NCBI GenBank assembly: GCA_941918925.1
Contig: OW799235.1
Coordinates: 111,541,076-111,605,075, forward strand
Length of the DNA stretch: 64,000 nucleotides
Direction of reading: 5' to 3'
Source: Phyto melanocephala
Lineage: Eukaryota > Arthropoda > Insecta > Diptera > Rhinophoridae
Under the pieces are notes generated by a model that did not search any database, was not told where the DNA came from, and worked only from the letters and a program-made list of their open reading frames with translations. The position numbers and the translations under genes are program-made. Below, one piece after another: positions 21,613-32,794 of this stretch (positions are counted from its first letter, which is position 1; every line of letters begins with the position of its first letter).

Positions 21613-22440
21613 TATCTTAATTTAAGTTTTGAATTTGCATTTTTATTATTACACTTTATAATAAAAAGTATTAATCAATATGTATCAATATTCAAACAAA
21701 CAAAAAACAGAAAACAATATGTGCAGAACATTTGTATACAAAAGTATACTCGTCACCATAATATAAAACGTAGCGTTATCATTTGTAAAAAGCCAATAAC
21801 TTACAATTATTTCTCATGCCTTGAATATGCGTTTAAGAATTTAAATAAAATTTTATATAGATTTCATATTGTTTCATCGTTGAACTATGTGCATGCATAC
21901 AATGTTGATGGATCTATTGTTGTGCGTTAGAAAAATAATAACAAAAGCATAATAAAAAAATTGTTAGGATGATGTGGTGTATTAGTATAGACTTTTTAAT
22001 AATGAAATAAAAAACAAATTAAGTAGAATTTTACATGTAAGGGATAATAACATGGAAATTTACCGTACGTTTTCTGCAGGCAGAGGACTTTTAAGTGAAA
22101 TGACACAAAGAAAAATATTTTTAAATAATGATTAAATTGTCCATAAATTTTTATAATGTCATTAAAAATAGTGTCGCATCCATGGTTACTTTCGATTTTA
22201 TTAAATTTCTTTAGGTTTGCTAATAATATAATACGATAATTTGGTTGGTTTGGATACACATTGCAAATCTGTAAACAATATAACTAGACACCAAACTGAA
22301 AGCAAACTTCAACAGATAAAAAACAGTAGAAAACATTTGCGGTGGCTCTATATACTTATTTATCGTACTCACAAGATGTCCTAAATTCAAAAGTTCTAAA
22401 AACATATGAATGTTTTAAATAAACGACCCTTTATAACTAA
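21613..22440. other. AT-rich spacer without recognised gene
   Basis: The 111-codon open frame at 21595-21930 starts inside the flanking repeat and reads as an AT-composition peptide with no recognised domain. Nothing else was assigned. Confidence 0.4.
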
Positions 22441-23150
22441 GTTTGATATATAAAATTTTTAACAGATATCCGAGGCTGTGGCTTACAAATATTATAAACG
22501 GCTCGTCTAAGCAGACTCTTAGCTAAACGCCGCAGGTATTTGAATATTTATGAGCCACAAAATTTAAAACCAAGATGGCCGCTTCCATAAAATGGCTTAC
22601 AATTATTTTATTTATGGGTCAAATCTAGTCATTATTAGTATACCCACTTCAACGCCATCAATATTGGTATCAAACGAAAGGACTTGGCCAGTAGAGTACA
22701 GTGAATGCCAGTAGAATACAGTGAATGCGAGTAGAATACAATGAAAAAGTTAAATCCAAGATGCCGCTCGATACAAGATAGTAATTACGGCTTTGCACCC
22801 ACCAACACCCACAATATGGATATCCAATTAAAGGGCTTGAAACGCAGAATACAGTAAACAATAAATAAAATCCAAAATCCAAGATGGCGGCCTTAACAAA
22901 ATGTGGAAGGAAAGTTATTTTTTCTTAACCCTATCAATTTTGGTATTAAATGTGTGGGGCTAGACTAGCGGGCAGCAGCCAACTTATGGAAATTCAAAAT
23001 CAAAGATGCCATCGGAAGTAATAAATCAAAATTACAACTAAAAATTAATCTGAAATCTAGGCTAAGCAGCGATATGGTCACTATACCAACGTACATGATG
23101 GTGAAGAGTATTATCTGGTTCGGCACGGCCGGATATAGCACTCTTGTTTA
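22440..23150 (-). mobile_element. Family B dispersed repeat, reversed copy
   Basis: Reversed internal units ('ccaagatggccgcttc', 'caatattggtatcaaa', 'ccaagatggcggcctt') lead to the left end 'gaagagtattatctggttcg', GCACGGCCGG and 'atatagcactcttgttta'. The right end with GTCCG was not found, so the lower boundary near 22440 is approximate. A small 20-base triplication lies at 22687-22745. Confidence 0.7.
22687..22745 (+). repeat. 20-base unit in three copies
   Basis: GCCAGTAGAGTACAGTGAAT, GCCAGTAGAATACAGTGAAT and GCGAGTAGAATACAATGAA follow one another from 22687, 22707 and 22727. The unit is part of the normal family B phrase '...cagtagaatacagt...', so this is a local expansion inside the repeat. 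Confidence 0.9.
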
Positions 23151-24309
23151 TTTTTTAAGATGTTACTTATAGACGTTTTAATCGTTGGCTTACGATTTAC
23201 ACACGTACAATATTACATTTATATTGTCATTTATGTCTTTTAACAAGATGTACTTAATAATAATATAAATATTCTCTCCTTGTCAGTCAATTTGCTATTT
23301 TTCATATAAATTTCTACAGACAACTAACCAAAAATAATCTATTCAAAGACAAAACAAAATCTACAATTAACTGTATCCTGAAGGTTAAACGCTAAAGGCT
23401 GGAAGGCACATTAGAGATTTGTCTAATCTCTTGTTTATGGCCTACAATTATATAATGTTAATTTCTTTCTTTATTTATTACAAGCAAAAATAACTGAAAG
23501 TATGGGCAAGAATTATTTGCTCTATGTTTTTGTAGATAACAGCAATTGCAGCACAAAAGAACAAAATGTTTTGTGTTTATTTTCAGTGGGGTTCTTATTT
23601 ATGCTTACATAATTAGGTATGATATTCTATTTACTTTTATGGTTTATTTAGTGGATTACTACACTAAAAGGACTAATTAACCTAAAAATATATTTATGAC
23701 TATGCATAAGAATAATTTATGCTTCATGTTAAATAATAAATATTAAAAATAATCTAATAATATAGAACTTTGTTTTTTTTTCTAAAAATAATCTAATAAT
23801 ATAGAACTTTGTTTTTTTCTAACTTTATCAAAAAAGAGATTTTTCTTCATTCTATTTACAAGTTCACCTTTTAACCTTTAAAAACAGAATTTGGCTTGAC
23901 TGATATTATAAAAATAACACCTGGAGAATATATTTATAATAAGTAGAGAACTTCAGAATTGAACAAAGCTATTAATTACTTTAGCGTAAAGAGTATATCG
24001 TCGATATTATAAAGTCAGACTTTCGATTTTTGAAATAATGATTGGTGCCTTAGTTCATCGTTGCCACCAATATGGCAGCGGTAGACTACATATAATTCGC
24101 AGTACAAAAAATGTTAAATGTGTAGAGTAAAGAATTAAGGAAACTCCAGAAACATCTACCAGAAGGCTTTCTGCTCATCTTGTCATTACTCGTACGTCAT
24201 TAAGGCGTTTTTAAAATAAAGATTGACCATTTTTCTCATAAAATTTTGCAGTGAAATTTTAACAGTTAGCCCAAAATAAAAACACTTTTAATCAAAATTA
24301 AAAAATTAA
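23151..24309. other. AT-rich spacer without recognised gene
   Basis: Only the 39-base tandem duplication at 23745-23820 and low-complexity sequence were seen. The patch 24040-24230 is slightly more complex and may be the 5' part of the mariner remnant that follows. Confidence 0.4.
23745..23820 (+). repeat. 39-base tandem duplication
   Basis: AAAAATAATCTAATAATATA, followed by 'gaactttgttttttt', occurs at 23745 and again at 23784. The copies differ only in the length of the T run, so the duplication is recent or has been homogenised. Confidence 0.9.
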
Positions 24310-24800
24310 GAGAGATGATGCTCATTTTCATTTGAATGGTTTTATTGATAAACAGACCAGTATGTTCTGGGATCTTGAATTTCCAAGAGTCAGTTATCAA
24401 CGCCAATTGTGTACCCCATTGTGTGAACAGTATGATGTCGCAGTAGATACATCTGAAATTATCATTGGGCATAACTTCTTAGAAAATAAAGATGGAAGTG
24501 CTGCAATCGTTAACGAAGAGCGATATCGTCATATGATAGAACGTTTCTCAGTTCCCGCTCTTAAAAACCTGAGATGGGGTTTTAGCAGAATGGAGCCACT
24601 GCCCACTCTACTCGAAACACAATGGCACTAATGAGTCAAATTTGTTGAGAGTGAATAATTTTCAGTAATTCGAAAGTTATCTTGAAATAAAAATTTGATC
24701 TAAATCACGTACGGCACTTAATTGTGAACATCAAAACCTGCACATGGATTTGCATAAAGAATGGTTCGATTTGTTTAGAATATATTTATACGGAAGTGGA
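24310..24800 (+). pseudogene. Mariner transposase 3' part, forward arm
   Basis: The frame contains DAHFHLNGFIDKQTSMFWDL (about 24315-24375; usual FSDEAHFxLNGxVNKQNxRxW), then FLENKDGSAAIVNEERYRHM and IERFSVPALKNL (24470-24570). After a frame change it reads EMGF-stop-QNGATAHSTRNTMAL (about 24570-24635); the usual block is MWFQQDGATxHT, so the second catalytic Asp is Asn here. The N-terminal third is absent. The segment 24398-24795 is repeated in reverse at 27850-28245. Family assignment is secure from motif order; the copy is dead. Confidence 0.8.
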
Positions 24801-24838
24801 CAAAAATTGTGTTTTTAGTTTTATTTAATATGAATTTG

Positions 24839-24942
24839 TATATCCACCACCAATAAAAACGTGTGGGAATATATTTATTTTATCGTAACATTTGTAACAC
24901 ATCAAAATATTCATTTTATACATCATAAAGTTTATATATCAT
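24839..24942 (-). mobile_element. Family A 3'-end fragment, reversed
   Basis: 'tatccaccaccaat', 'gggaatatatttattttatc', 'gtaacatttgtaacacatca' and 'aaatattcattttatacatc' followed by 'ataaagtttatata' is the reverse of the family A end (TATACTTTATGGGG...GATGTGTTACAAACGGAATG...ACCATTTTTTTGGTGG). Only about 100 bases survive. Confidence 0.65.
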
Positions 24943-24960
24943 TGAGCATGATACTTCCGC

Positions 24961-25372
24961 ATATAAGGCAATGTGACCCGCCCATTTTTCATCCACATAC
25001 TAAAAAAATATTACTGGTTCATAGGTTTGTATCAATTTAGTAGAATTTTGCTATACAAATTGTTCCAGTCACAACTCAATATTATTGCAAAGTGGCATGT
25101 CCACACAATGTTAATAGTATATTTTGAACTACCTTTAGCTACCTAGCCATACCCTTCTGTTTCAAAGAAAATACAAAATTGTTGTAAAAAATTAGTAGTA
25201 TCACTTTTATTGAAGAAATAATTTGGTTTAATTTTAAGACTTAATAAAGGGTGTGCCAAAATTAATGCAAAATTATAATTTTTTGCCACTTGTGCAGTTA
25301 AGTGTTGGCAACCCAAAGAAAGAGAATTCGACAGCTGACAATTTAGGGTTTGTAAAAATAAAACGAGACACG
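24961..25372. other. Unrecognised spacer
   Basis: Nothing was assigned between the family A fragment and the hAT-like MITE. An open frame on the minus strand extends into the MITE and gives no recognisable protein. Confidence 0.35.
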
Positions 25373-25380
25373 ATAGAACA

Positions 25381-25589
25381 CAAGGCACATTTATTTATCA
25401 GGTAGTCTTGTTTCGCCTGCTGATTTCTTTTCTTCACTTACTTTAAATTTCAACTGTCAAAGTCTTTAGATAAAAACAATTTTTTTTCTCTCTCATTTAT
25501 TTTAAATGTCAAACTTTATATATAAAAAATATTTATAAACAAAAAATTCTCTCCGAACTGCAATTACCTGCTGCCTTAATATGGCTGAG
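25381..25589 (-). mobile_element. hAT-like MITE, 209 bases, 8-base duplication
   Basis: The left end CAAGGCACATTTATTTATCA continues GGTA; the opposite end is degenerate (TACCTGCTGCCTTAATATGG, then CTGAG). ATAGAACA stands at 25373-25380 and 25590-25597, a perfect 8-base duplication as made by hAT transposases. The length equals that of the copy at 53016-53224, and internal words ('ctctccgaactgcaattacc') show it lies in the opposite orientation. It is non-coding. Confidence 0.75.
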
Positions 25590-25879
25590 ATAGAACACTT
25601 TACTTTATTACTAAACAATATTTTAAAAATAATAAAAGCATTGCGAACATATTTTATTACATTATTTTAATTGTTTAACAAAAAATACATTTTTAACGTC
25701 AATTATCATTGTGTTTAAATCGTTAATTTAATTAATAAAAAATTTATATATTGTTTTCTTTTTGAAACGAGTTCTATTATTTATATACCCAATACAATAA
25801 ATATTTTAAAAATAATTTCATAATCGCAGTTATAAGTAATTTAATTGAATTAAATAATTTATATATATCATTGGAATTT

Positions 25880-25992
25880 TTTTTCAATATTTTTCGATAA
25901 TTTGAGCCAAATCGTATAATTTATAAAAACTATTTTAATTAAGAATATTAATTTCGGAATTGAAGTTCAAATTTATTTTTCTCTGTGTAGTA
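25880..25992 (+). repeat. AT-rich dispersed repeat end, copy 1
   Basis: 'ttttaattaagaatattaat', 'ttcggaattgaagttcaaat', 'ttatttttctctgtgta' closely matches 43405-43469. The shared part ends at TCTGTGTA in both. This is probably the end of an AT-rich MITE or satellite-like family; the other end was not located with confidence. Confidence 0.5.
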
Positions 25993-26007
25993 AAAATTAA
26001 AAATTTA

Positions 26008-26112
26008 GTAAACCAAATCAAAAACTCAAACTTCAATTTGTTCAATGTCAAAAATTATTAACAAAATTGAGTAAATCAAAATATCAAACTTCAGCTTGTT
26101 CAACGTCAAAAG
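26008..26112 (+). repeat. Imperfect tandem duplication
   Basis: 'gtaaaccaaatc...caaacttcaatttgttcaatgtcaaaa' is followed by 'gtaaatcaaaat...caaacttcagcttgttcaacgtcaaaa'. Two diverged units of roughly 60 bases are visible. Confidence 0.6.
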
Positions 26113-26230
26113 TACAACAAGATACAATCTTATTTAATAATACGGGAAGAAAAAGGCAAAAAAAAAATAATAATAATTTACAATGATTTTATCTAGATTA
26201 TAAAATTAAACATGGAGAGTAAAAAACTAG

Positions 26231-26232
26231 TA

Positions 26233-26272
<40 letters not shown>

Positions 26273-26289
26273 TAATAATAATAATAATC
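26231..26289 (+). repeat. (TAA)n microsatellite
   Basis: About 58 bases of TAATAATAA broken once by AAC. It lies immediately left of the Tigger insertion. Confidence 0.95.
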
Positions 26290-26302
26290 AAAAATATATA
26301 TA

Positions 26303-27208
26303 CAGTGAACTCGGAGAAACGTGAACATCCAGTAATATGAACTACCCAAAAACATGAAAATTTTTTTTATTACATTAACTACTCTAAAACGTGAACAAAG
26401 GCTGAAGGCTCTAAAACGTGAACTCTTTATAAAATTAAATTTTGTAAGCTCATTTAAAATTTTTGGGATTCCCCGCAGAAGAATTTCGTAGTTTGTTTGT
26501 TGTAAACAACTTTTGTTGAATTATAAGTAGCTTTAGTATTAATGCGGCAGTTCTACTGGAAGCATTCCTCTGTGCTGACTATACATATAGGTATATGAAT
26601 AATATAAACAAGTGATCTCTTAAAATATTTCTAGAAAAAATATGTCTAATAAAAAACTAAAAGTTTTAAATCTTCAAGAAAAGTCAGATATTTTAGAGCT
26701 TTTACGCAAAGTTTCATCTGTAACTGGTTTGTCGAAAAAGTATAATGTCGCCAAATCGACGATTTGCTCAATTAGAAACAACAAAGATGCAATTTCAAAA
26801 TGAGTTAATAATACATTTTCGGGTCCTGGAAAACGGAAAACAATGTATACTTCGGAGCTTCCGAAAGTGGAAAAATTTCTGTACAAATGGTTTACCCAAC
26901 TTCGAAATAAAAACCTACCGGTTAGCGGCATTATGATTAAAAGAAAGCTATTGAATTGCACAATCAAATTAAGAAAAATAACCATGCTGAACCCTTTTGC
27001 AAACCATAGTAGGTATGTAGTACATTAAAATATGGCAGAAGCTTACAAAAAGTTGCATCAAAACATGTCTCATAGGTGAAAATAACGTACATACTTTATT
27101 TTAAATTAAATAAAAGATAAAGGAAACTAAAATATGTTATAGAAAAAATGCAATCTAAAACGTGAACACCCTTGGTAAAAATTAGTTCACGTTTCTGCGA
27201 GTTTACTG
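26303..27208 (+). mobile_element. Tigger/pogo-like element, internally deleted
   Basis: The left end CAGTGAACTCGGAGAAACGT (continuing GAAC) and the reversed right end CAGTAAACTCGCAGAAACGT (continuing GAAC) form a 24-base inverted repeat with two mismatches. TA flanks both sides (26301-26302, 27209-27210). The 906-base body keeps the start of a CENP-B-type transposase and has lost the DDE domain. The word TCTAAAACGTGAAC repeats at 26383, 26410 and 27153, echoing the terminal AAACGTGAAC; these may be extra binding sites. Confidence 0.85.
26642..27028 (+). pseudogene. Tigger/pogo transposase DNA-binding region, truncated
   Basis: The frame opens MSNKKLKVLNLQEKSDILEL, then SVTGLSKKYNVAKSTICSIR and NNKDAISK: a pogo/CENP-B N-terminal helix-turn-helix (residues about 5-50). 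A TGA at 26801 interrupts it (a Trp codon is likely in the parent), and the same frame continues NNTFSGPGKRKTMYTSELPK, VEKFLYKWFTQLRNKNLPVS and GIMIKRK, the second CENP-B-type helix-turn-helix with its LPVSGxMI signature. A frameshift follows near MIKRK, since the next residues lose the expected pattern. The gene ends where the catalytic domain should begin. It is not functional but is among the best preserved coding pieces here. Confidence 0.8.
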
Positions 27209-27210
27209 TA

Positions 27211-27849
27211 TGTATATGAAAAAATATTTACATAAAAAAAAATTATGAATAAAGTTTTCTATGTATAACGTATTTATTTTTTTTTTTTATTTATCCAAAG
27301 TATGTAAAAATTGCTTATTCAAAGTGCTTATTATAATCATAGATATAATTAGCTTAGAATAGCGTAGCCAGTAACTTTTAAAAAATTTTCTAATTTAAAA
27401 AATTGTTCCTCTTCTTGAAAAGCTTGGCTAGAAATATATTACAAAATATTTTTTTTAGAAATTTAAAAGAAAAATATCTTTAAAAAATGTAACAATAAAG
27501 TAATAACTTTATATAATTTTACAATTATTTAACTTGCAGAGCAATTTTAATAAAAACATTAATTAAATTATTTCCTTATCTCTTTCTGTTCCACTTGAAC
27601 GAAATGTAATTAAAAACTGTAATAAGTTCCTTATTTATAGAATTTTTTTTAATATAAATACAATATTTTTAATTTTGGTCTATAAACTTTATTTACATAA
27701 AAGTTAATTGAGTTAAAAAACAAACCTTGAACTAAAAATCAATATTTGCTTTAACAGACTATTTAACACACACTGCATATACAATTATTATTATTACCCT
27801 GCTGGCAAATAAAATTAAATAAAACTCAAACAAAAAGGTAAATTGTCAG
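27211..27849. other. AT-rich spacer without recognised gene
   Basis: Low-complexity A/T sequence between the Tigger element and the reversed mariner arm; nothing was assigned. Confidence 0.4.
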
Positions 27850-28245
27850 CTTACGTATAAATATATTCCAAACAATCGAACCTCATACAAATCCATGTGC
27901 AGGTTTTAATGTTCACAGTTAAGTGTTTATATCAAATTTTTAATACTAAATAACTTTCGAATTACTGAAAATTATTTATTCTCAAAAAATTTGACTCAAA
28001 AGTGCCATTGTGTTTCGGGTTGAGTAGGCAGTGGCTCCATCCTGCTAAACCCACATCTCAGGTCTGTTATCAAAAGCAGGCCGTCAAAAAATGTTCTATG
28101 ATATGGCGATACTGTTCTTAATTTACGATTGCAGCACTTTCATCTTTATTTTCTAAGAAGTTATGCTCAATGATAGTTGCAGATGTATCTACTGCGATAT
28201 CATACTGTGCACCTAATGGGGTACAATTGGCGTTGATAAATGACT
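27850..28245 (-). pseudogene. Mariner transposase 3' part, reverse arm
   Basis: On the minus strand this carries the same blocks as 24398-24795: CTPLGAQYDIAVDTSATIIE, HNFLENKDESAAIVN, EQYRHIIEHF and the GWSHCLLNPKHNGTF reading of the QQDGATAH region, plus the same 3' non-coding phrase (reversed 'cctgcacatggatttg'). Several substitutions and indels separate the arms, so they are not a very recent duplication. The 5' part is missing and the homology stops abruptly near 28245. Confidence 0.75.
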
Positions 28246-28249
28246 TTGG

Positions 28250-30474
28250 ATAATAGTACCTTTAAAGTCACAACTTCGATTCTACTAGTAATAGTGCGAA
28301 TTTTTGCAAAAATAAATTAAATTGTTTTTGAATTTGTATCATCATTTTGTTTAATGTTATTGTAAACAAGCTATTCAAAAATTTATAGATAGGCTCTAAA
28401 AATTGTTGCAACAATATTATGTAAAAAGACATGTGACATCAAAATTTTACCATTTTATGGGGACAAAAATGTTGTTTGTTTTTGAATCAAAAACCAATAT
28501 GGAACTTTAAGTACTACAGCTCATTTAAATTGCTTGATCCTTTTAAGAAATAAAAGAAAAGAAATGCTTGACGATTTTTGAAAATTTACTTGGACGATGG
28601 CAGGGTTAATGGGATTTTTAAAAGAAAAAATATGGCCATATTTGGGTCACTTAAATTGCTAAAAAAAATTTACGTTCTTACTTATTTTTAATTACTAAAA
28701 TTTAATATTAAATGTTTTTTTCTTTGCTGTTTAAAAAATGAACTCATTTCTTTTATTTATTAAATAATTTAAGTGATTTATTTAAATGCTATTTTCTCTA
28801 TATAAATGGCTTTAGATTTTATATTAATCTGTTAATTTTTATGATGCTTAGGTAGTTGTTTCTTGACATTTTCACTGCAAACATACCAACGAAAAGTTAT
28901 TTCTTATTAAAATAAAATACAAATTTAACAGTGGATACAATTTAAAAAAAAAAAAATGTTAGCGGATACTATTGAAAAAATATTTTGAATTTAGTATCTA
29001 ATTTTTAGGATCACAAACATTCTTTTGAGTTACTTGTAAGAAATCTCGCAAAAAAAATTAAAGAGCTTAATGAAAGAGCGGCTCATCTTCTTCAGATATT
29101 AAGCCCACAGATTTGTTTTATAAGAATTTTTAGTTTTTTTAATATTAAGCACAATTTATAAAGATTGAAGATACCCTATCCTCGTAAAAGAATTGAAACA
29201 AAAATTTTTAAAATAATTGTGTGAAATGTAAATGTGAATGTGAAATTTTTAAAATTTAAGATGAAACACAAGATGACATTGAGCTATCATTAGCTCTACA
29301 GACGAATCAGAAATTATAATAAAATCAAATGGTGGAACAGAAGCATTTGATAATTTTTTACAATCAGGTGAGAATAAAAAAGTTGTTTTTCTGTTATTAA
29401 AAGTTAAATTGAAAAAAAAAATATAAAAACTTGCATATCTGATTTTCATTCAATTGCAAGAGTGTCATATTTGTTGCTCAACCATGCTAGTTTGCTGTAA
29501 AATTTTCACGCTCGCAAACATGAATATATTTGAATACAATAACAGTATTGATAGAAATTGGTTCATAATATTTCTAGTGCACTGTAATTTCTTTTTTATT
29601 TATTTTGCTCGCAAAACGTAAATAAACTTTGTAGGAGGACACCTCAACGTATAAGCAATATGTGTGAATACCAACACAATTAAATAGTAATCATACGCAC
29701 CGTGATACACGGGTGTAGCAACAAATTAAAACAAATTTTAGCAGTTTAAAGTGAATTGTACTTTTACGCTATAAAATCCATTCAAAATGTTTGCTAAAAA
29801 TTCGAAATAATTTTTATTATTAATGTGTTACAAAGTTAAGCAAAATATATCGCCCAACTCATGCAAATAAATATTCACTCACAAAACATCAACATTTAAA
29901 TATTAATAAATTCGTATATATATATTTCTTCATTAAATACATTTCCTTCTTACAGAATATACACTATGTTTGGGGAAAAGTTCAATCAATCTTTAGTGAA
30001 ATTTCTATTCGACGTTTTTAATAAACTCTCTGCTAACTAATACAAAACTTTTGGCTACACAAAACTTTGAAAAAAATCTGAATACTCCCCCACAATATAG
30101 TGGCATTTTATTTCAGTTTTTTGCAGATGAAACAATAACCCAAAAACGAAAACTTAAAATTGCATTTTATTTGGCAATATTTATCGTCATAAACAAAGTA
30201 ATAAATTGCTGAGTACATTTTTTGAAGAAGTATTAAATCAATATTTCAATGGAAACTTATAGAGTGTAAAAACAATATGTTTGGTTAAAAGGACAATAAA
30301 TTTAAATTAAAAATTTATAAAAAAAATTATTTTTAAAAAACTAAAACGGATGTAAATTAACAAAACTAAAACGAATGTGCAATATTTGTTCCTTCAGACT
30401 TAATTAAGAATTAGACAAACGCACCATACTTAGCTGGGTTGGCAATGAAATTATCACTGTCCTTTTCTTTGTTA
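28250..30474. other. AT-rich stretch without recognised gene
   Basis: No repeat shared within the window and no conserved translation were recognised. Short open frames (for example 29249-29449, minus) look random. Confidence 0.4.
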
Positions 30475-30482
30475 ATCTGAGG

Positions 30483-31200
30483 TAGGGTTGCCATTTCTAT
30501 TTTAAAAAAACAAGACGCCAGCATCAAAAATGTAGGACATTTGCCCAAAAAAAGAGGACACATTTAAAAAAAATTAAATTTGATTAAATTTACGACGCCA
30601 TTTAAAATACAAAAACAAAATTTGTTTTACGAAAAAACTTTATTTACAAAAATATAAACTGAACATATCATTCTGATTTAATGGTTGAAAATTTCGCATA
30701 TATTTTTCAACACTTCCAAATTGAGTCAATATATTATCATCGCATCTCTTCAAATATTTGTAAAACACTAGGCAATCCATATCAAAATTATATACCCTTA
30801 CTATATTTTTTGCTGAAGACTTTCTTCTATATCTGAAAAGCAAACTTTATGAAAAACACACAGCTGACAAGCAGACCCCTTTGCCGAACTTTTTTAAAAT
30901 AAAAGACAAGTTAAAATAGTCCACTTCAATAAATAGTGACAATTAAGGATAATAAGACTAGTTTTGTACAAAGAGAAGATTTAAAATTGTACTTTTTCAA
31001 AACTAATTGCACGAGCACCTAAATCTTTTTTTATACATTTTGTGACCTGTGATTTAAAGTTAAAATGTAAGAAAAAAACTTCAGAGAAGGTGCAAAAAGC
31101 CGGACAACCCCGGACATTTGCTAAAAGAGAAGTAGGACTGCCCCGGATGCCCTTAAAAAGAGGACGGTGTCCGGGGAAAAGAGGACGGATGGCAACCCTA
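30483..31200 (-). mobile_element. hAT-like element with perfect target duplication
   Basis: The ends TAGGGTTGCCAT (30483-30494) and ATGGCAACCCTA (31189-31200) are a perfect 12-base inverted repeat, and ATCTGAGG flanks both sides (30475-30482, 31201-31208). An 8-base duplication with TAGGGTTGCCA-type ends is characteristic of hAT transposons. GGACA/GTCC words repeat near both ends ('gaggacacat' left; 'gaggacggtgtccgggg' right). The 718-base body is too short for a full transposase. Orientation is taken from the exon-like frame at 30640-30843. The perfect duplication suggests a fairly recent insertion. Confidence 0.85.
30640..30843 (-). pseudogene. Possible last exon of a hAT-borne gene
   Basis: The minus-strand frame ends NDMFSLYFCK and then TAA, and the stop overlaps an AATAAA polyadenylation-like signal (TGTAAATAAAG). 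Just upstream of the frame, near 30840, is a pyrimidine tract ending TTTTCAG, a plausible splice acceptor. These signs suggest the 3' end of a transcribed gene within the hAT element. The peptide itself (FDMDCLVFYKYLKRCDDNIL, TQFGSVEKYMRNFQPLNQ) is not recognised as a transposase domain, so the call is tentative; a chance frame is possible. Confidence 0.35.
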
Positions 31201-31208
31201 ATCTGAGG

Positions 31209-32794
31209 GCAAAGTGAGGTATTCGATCACGATAAAAATTTTACTCAAACGTTTTAGTATAGACATTCTAAAAGGAATTCTGAAATTTTGAATTTGATTA
31301 AATTGCCTCCACTTCTCTTCTCAATTTTACAAAAGCAAACTGTATATATATGCACTATAAAGTGCAATTTAGAACACTGGATAATAAGTATTGCAGAGGT
31401 TGCACGTTTTTCCCCATCTGAGACACTATTTGTATAAGATAATATTTCAGCTACTTTTAAGTCTATTTCTTTGAATATAAATTGTTTGACAGGGTATATT
31501 ATTATAATAATTATTGCTATTTACACTGAATATAATTCAAATTTCACTCAGTATGAACTACTTGAGCACTTATTTCTATAAAACATTAATGACTGCTTCT
31601 GCATGTCTTTGCCCCCCATATATTTATCTTAGTACTTCATTTAAATAACCTTCTTTAGGTTTCTTTTCTTTCGGTTTTCTGTTTTTGCTATTTTAACAGT
31701 TGTATGAGTGTTTTTTCTTTTTTTGTTTTGTTTTATTTTTTTTTTTGTTTCCTCAAATGTCATTAGCACTAACAGCAAAAATGAAATAATTTCCACTGAA
31801 TATTATACACAACAACATCTGCTGGCATTTGATTATATTGTGTTTTTTCACTAACTCTTTTAGTTACTCTGTCATTTATTCCTTTGCTCAGTCATTCCGT
31901 TATTTTACACTGTACGCAACTTTCAACTCACTGACAATGAAAAACAATACATTGCAGATAAAAACACTTACACAAAGTAAACAAATACAATGTACGTTTC
32001 TTGTATATAATCTTGTATATAATTTACAACCAATAGAGGTGTTGAAATACTCGTATGTACTAACAAACTCTATTCAACATATTAAAAAAAAGGATAGTAT
32101 TGTTGTATTATCTCTGATGTATTTATTAATACGACAGGTGAAACTGTTAAGATATTATCAAAAAAATACAACAATTATTAAATTCGACAACATACGACTT
32201 AAAAGACAGTTTGTGAATTGGTCACATAAGTTTAACTAAATGCAAACGAATATGCAAGTATATTTATAGAATTGACTGACCTAAAAATGTTTTTAAAATC
32301 AAGCATGGAGTAACTAGTTGTAAATTTAAAAAATGCTTTCTTTTAATCTTCTATAAAAGTCTTTATTAATAACAAAATTGAGAAAAATAATCAGAGTTTT
32401 CTGGAATCCTATTTCCATCGGAATTGGTTTTAAACCCTCGACACAAATTAATAATTTGGCGTCACAATAAAAAAAATATTCGATGAATTTTAAATATTAA
32501 GACGACTGCACCGACTTGGCTAATTTTATTTTAATGTTTCTTGATAATTAAAGTTCGCATAGTTGAGTTTTAAATTAGGTGGAAAAGAACAATGGATGTG
32601 GCGCCTTCAATATAAAAAAATACGTTTTATGAGATATCTAGAACATTGTTATATCTACAGTCTTGGATGGTTGGTTCTCGTGGTAGTCTGCTATACAAAA
32701 ACTGTCAAGTGGAGTCTAAATGGCACCGTTTTGACAACACTACACCACTCATTAGTGAGAAGCCCCCTTAAACAAAAGATCCAAGGAGTGCTGT
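31209..32794. other. AT-rich stretch without recognised gene
   Basis: The longest open frame in the window (31829-32239, plus, 136 codons) lies here, but its translation shows no domain, signal peptide or biased composition beyond what AT-rich DNA gives. 32560-32794 may be the 3' untranslated part of the LINE on the minus strand. Confidence 0.4.

Noticed and set aside
21595..21930. 111-codon open frame
   Set aside because: It starts within the end of the interrupted family B repeat and gives a low-complexity peptide without recognisable features.
31829..32239. Longest open frame in the window, 136 codons
   Set aside because: No domain, no homologue recognised, composition as expected from AT-rich DNA, and no promoter, splice or polyadenylation context that would single it out.
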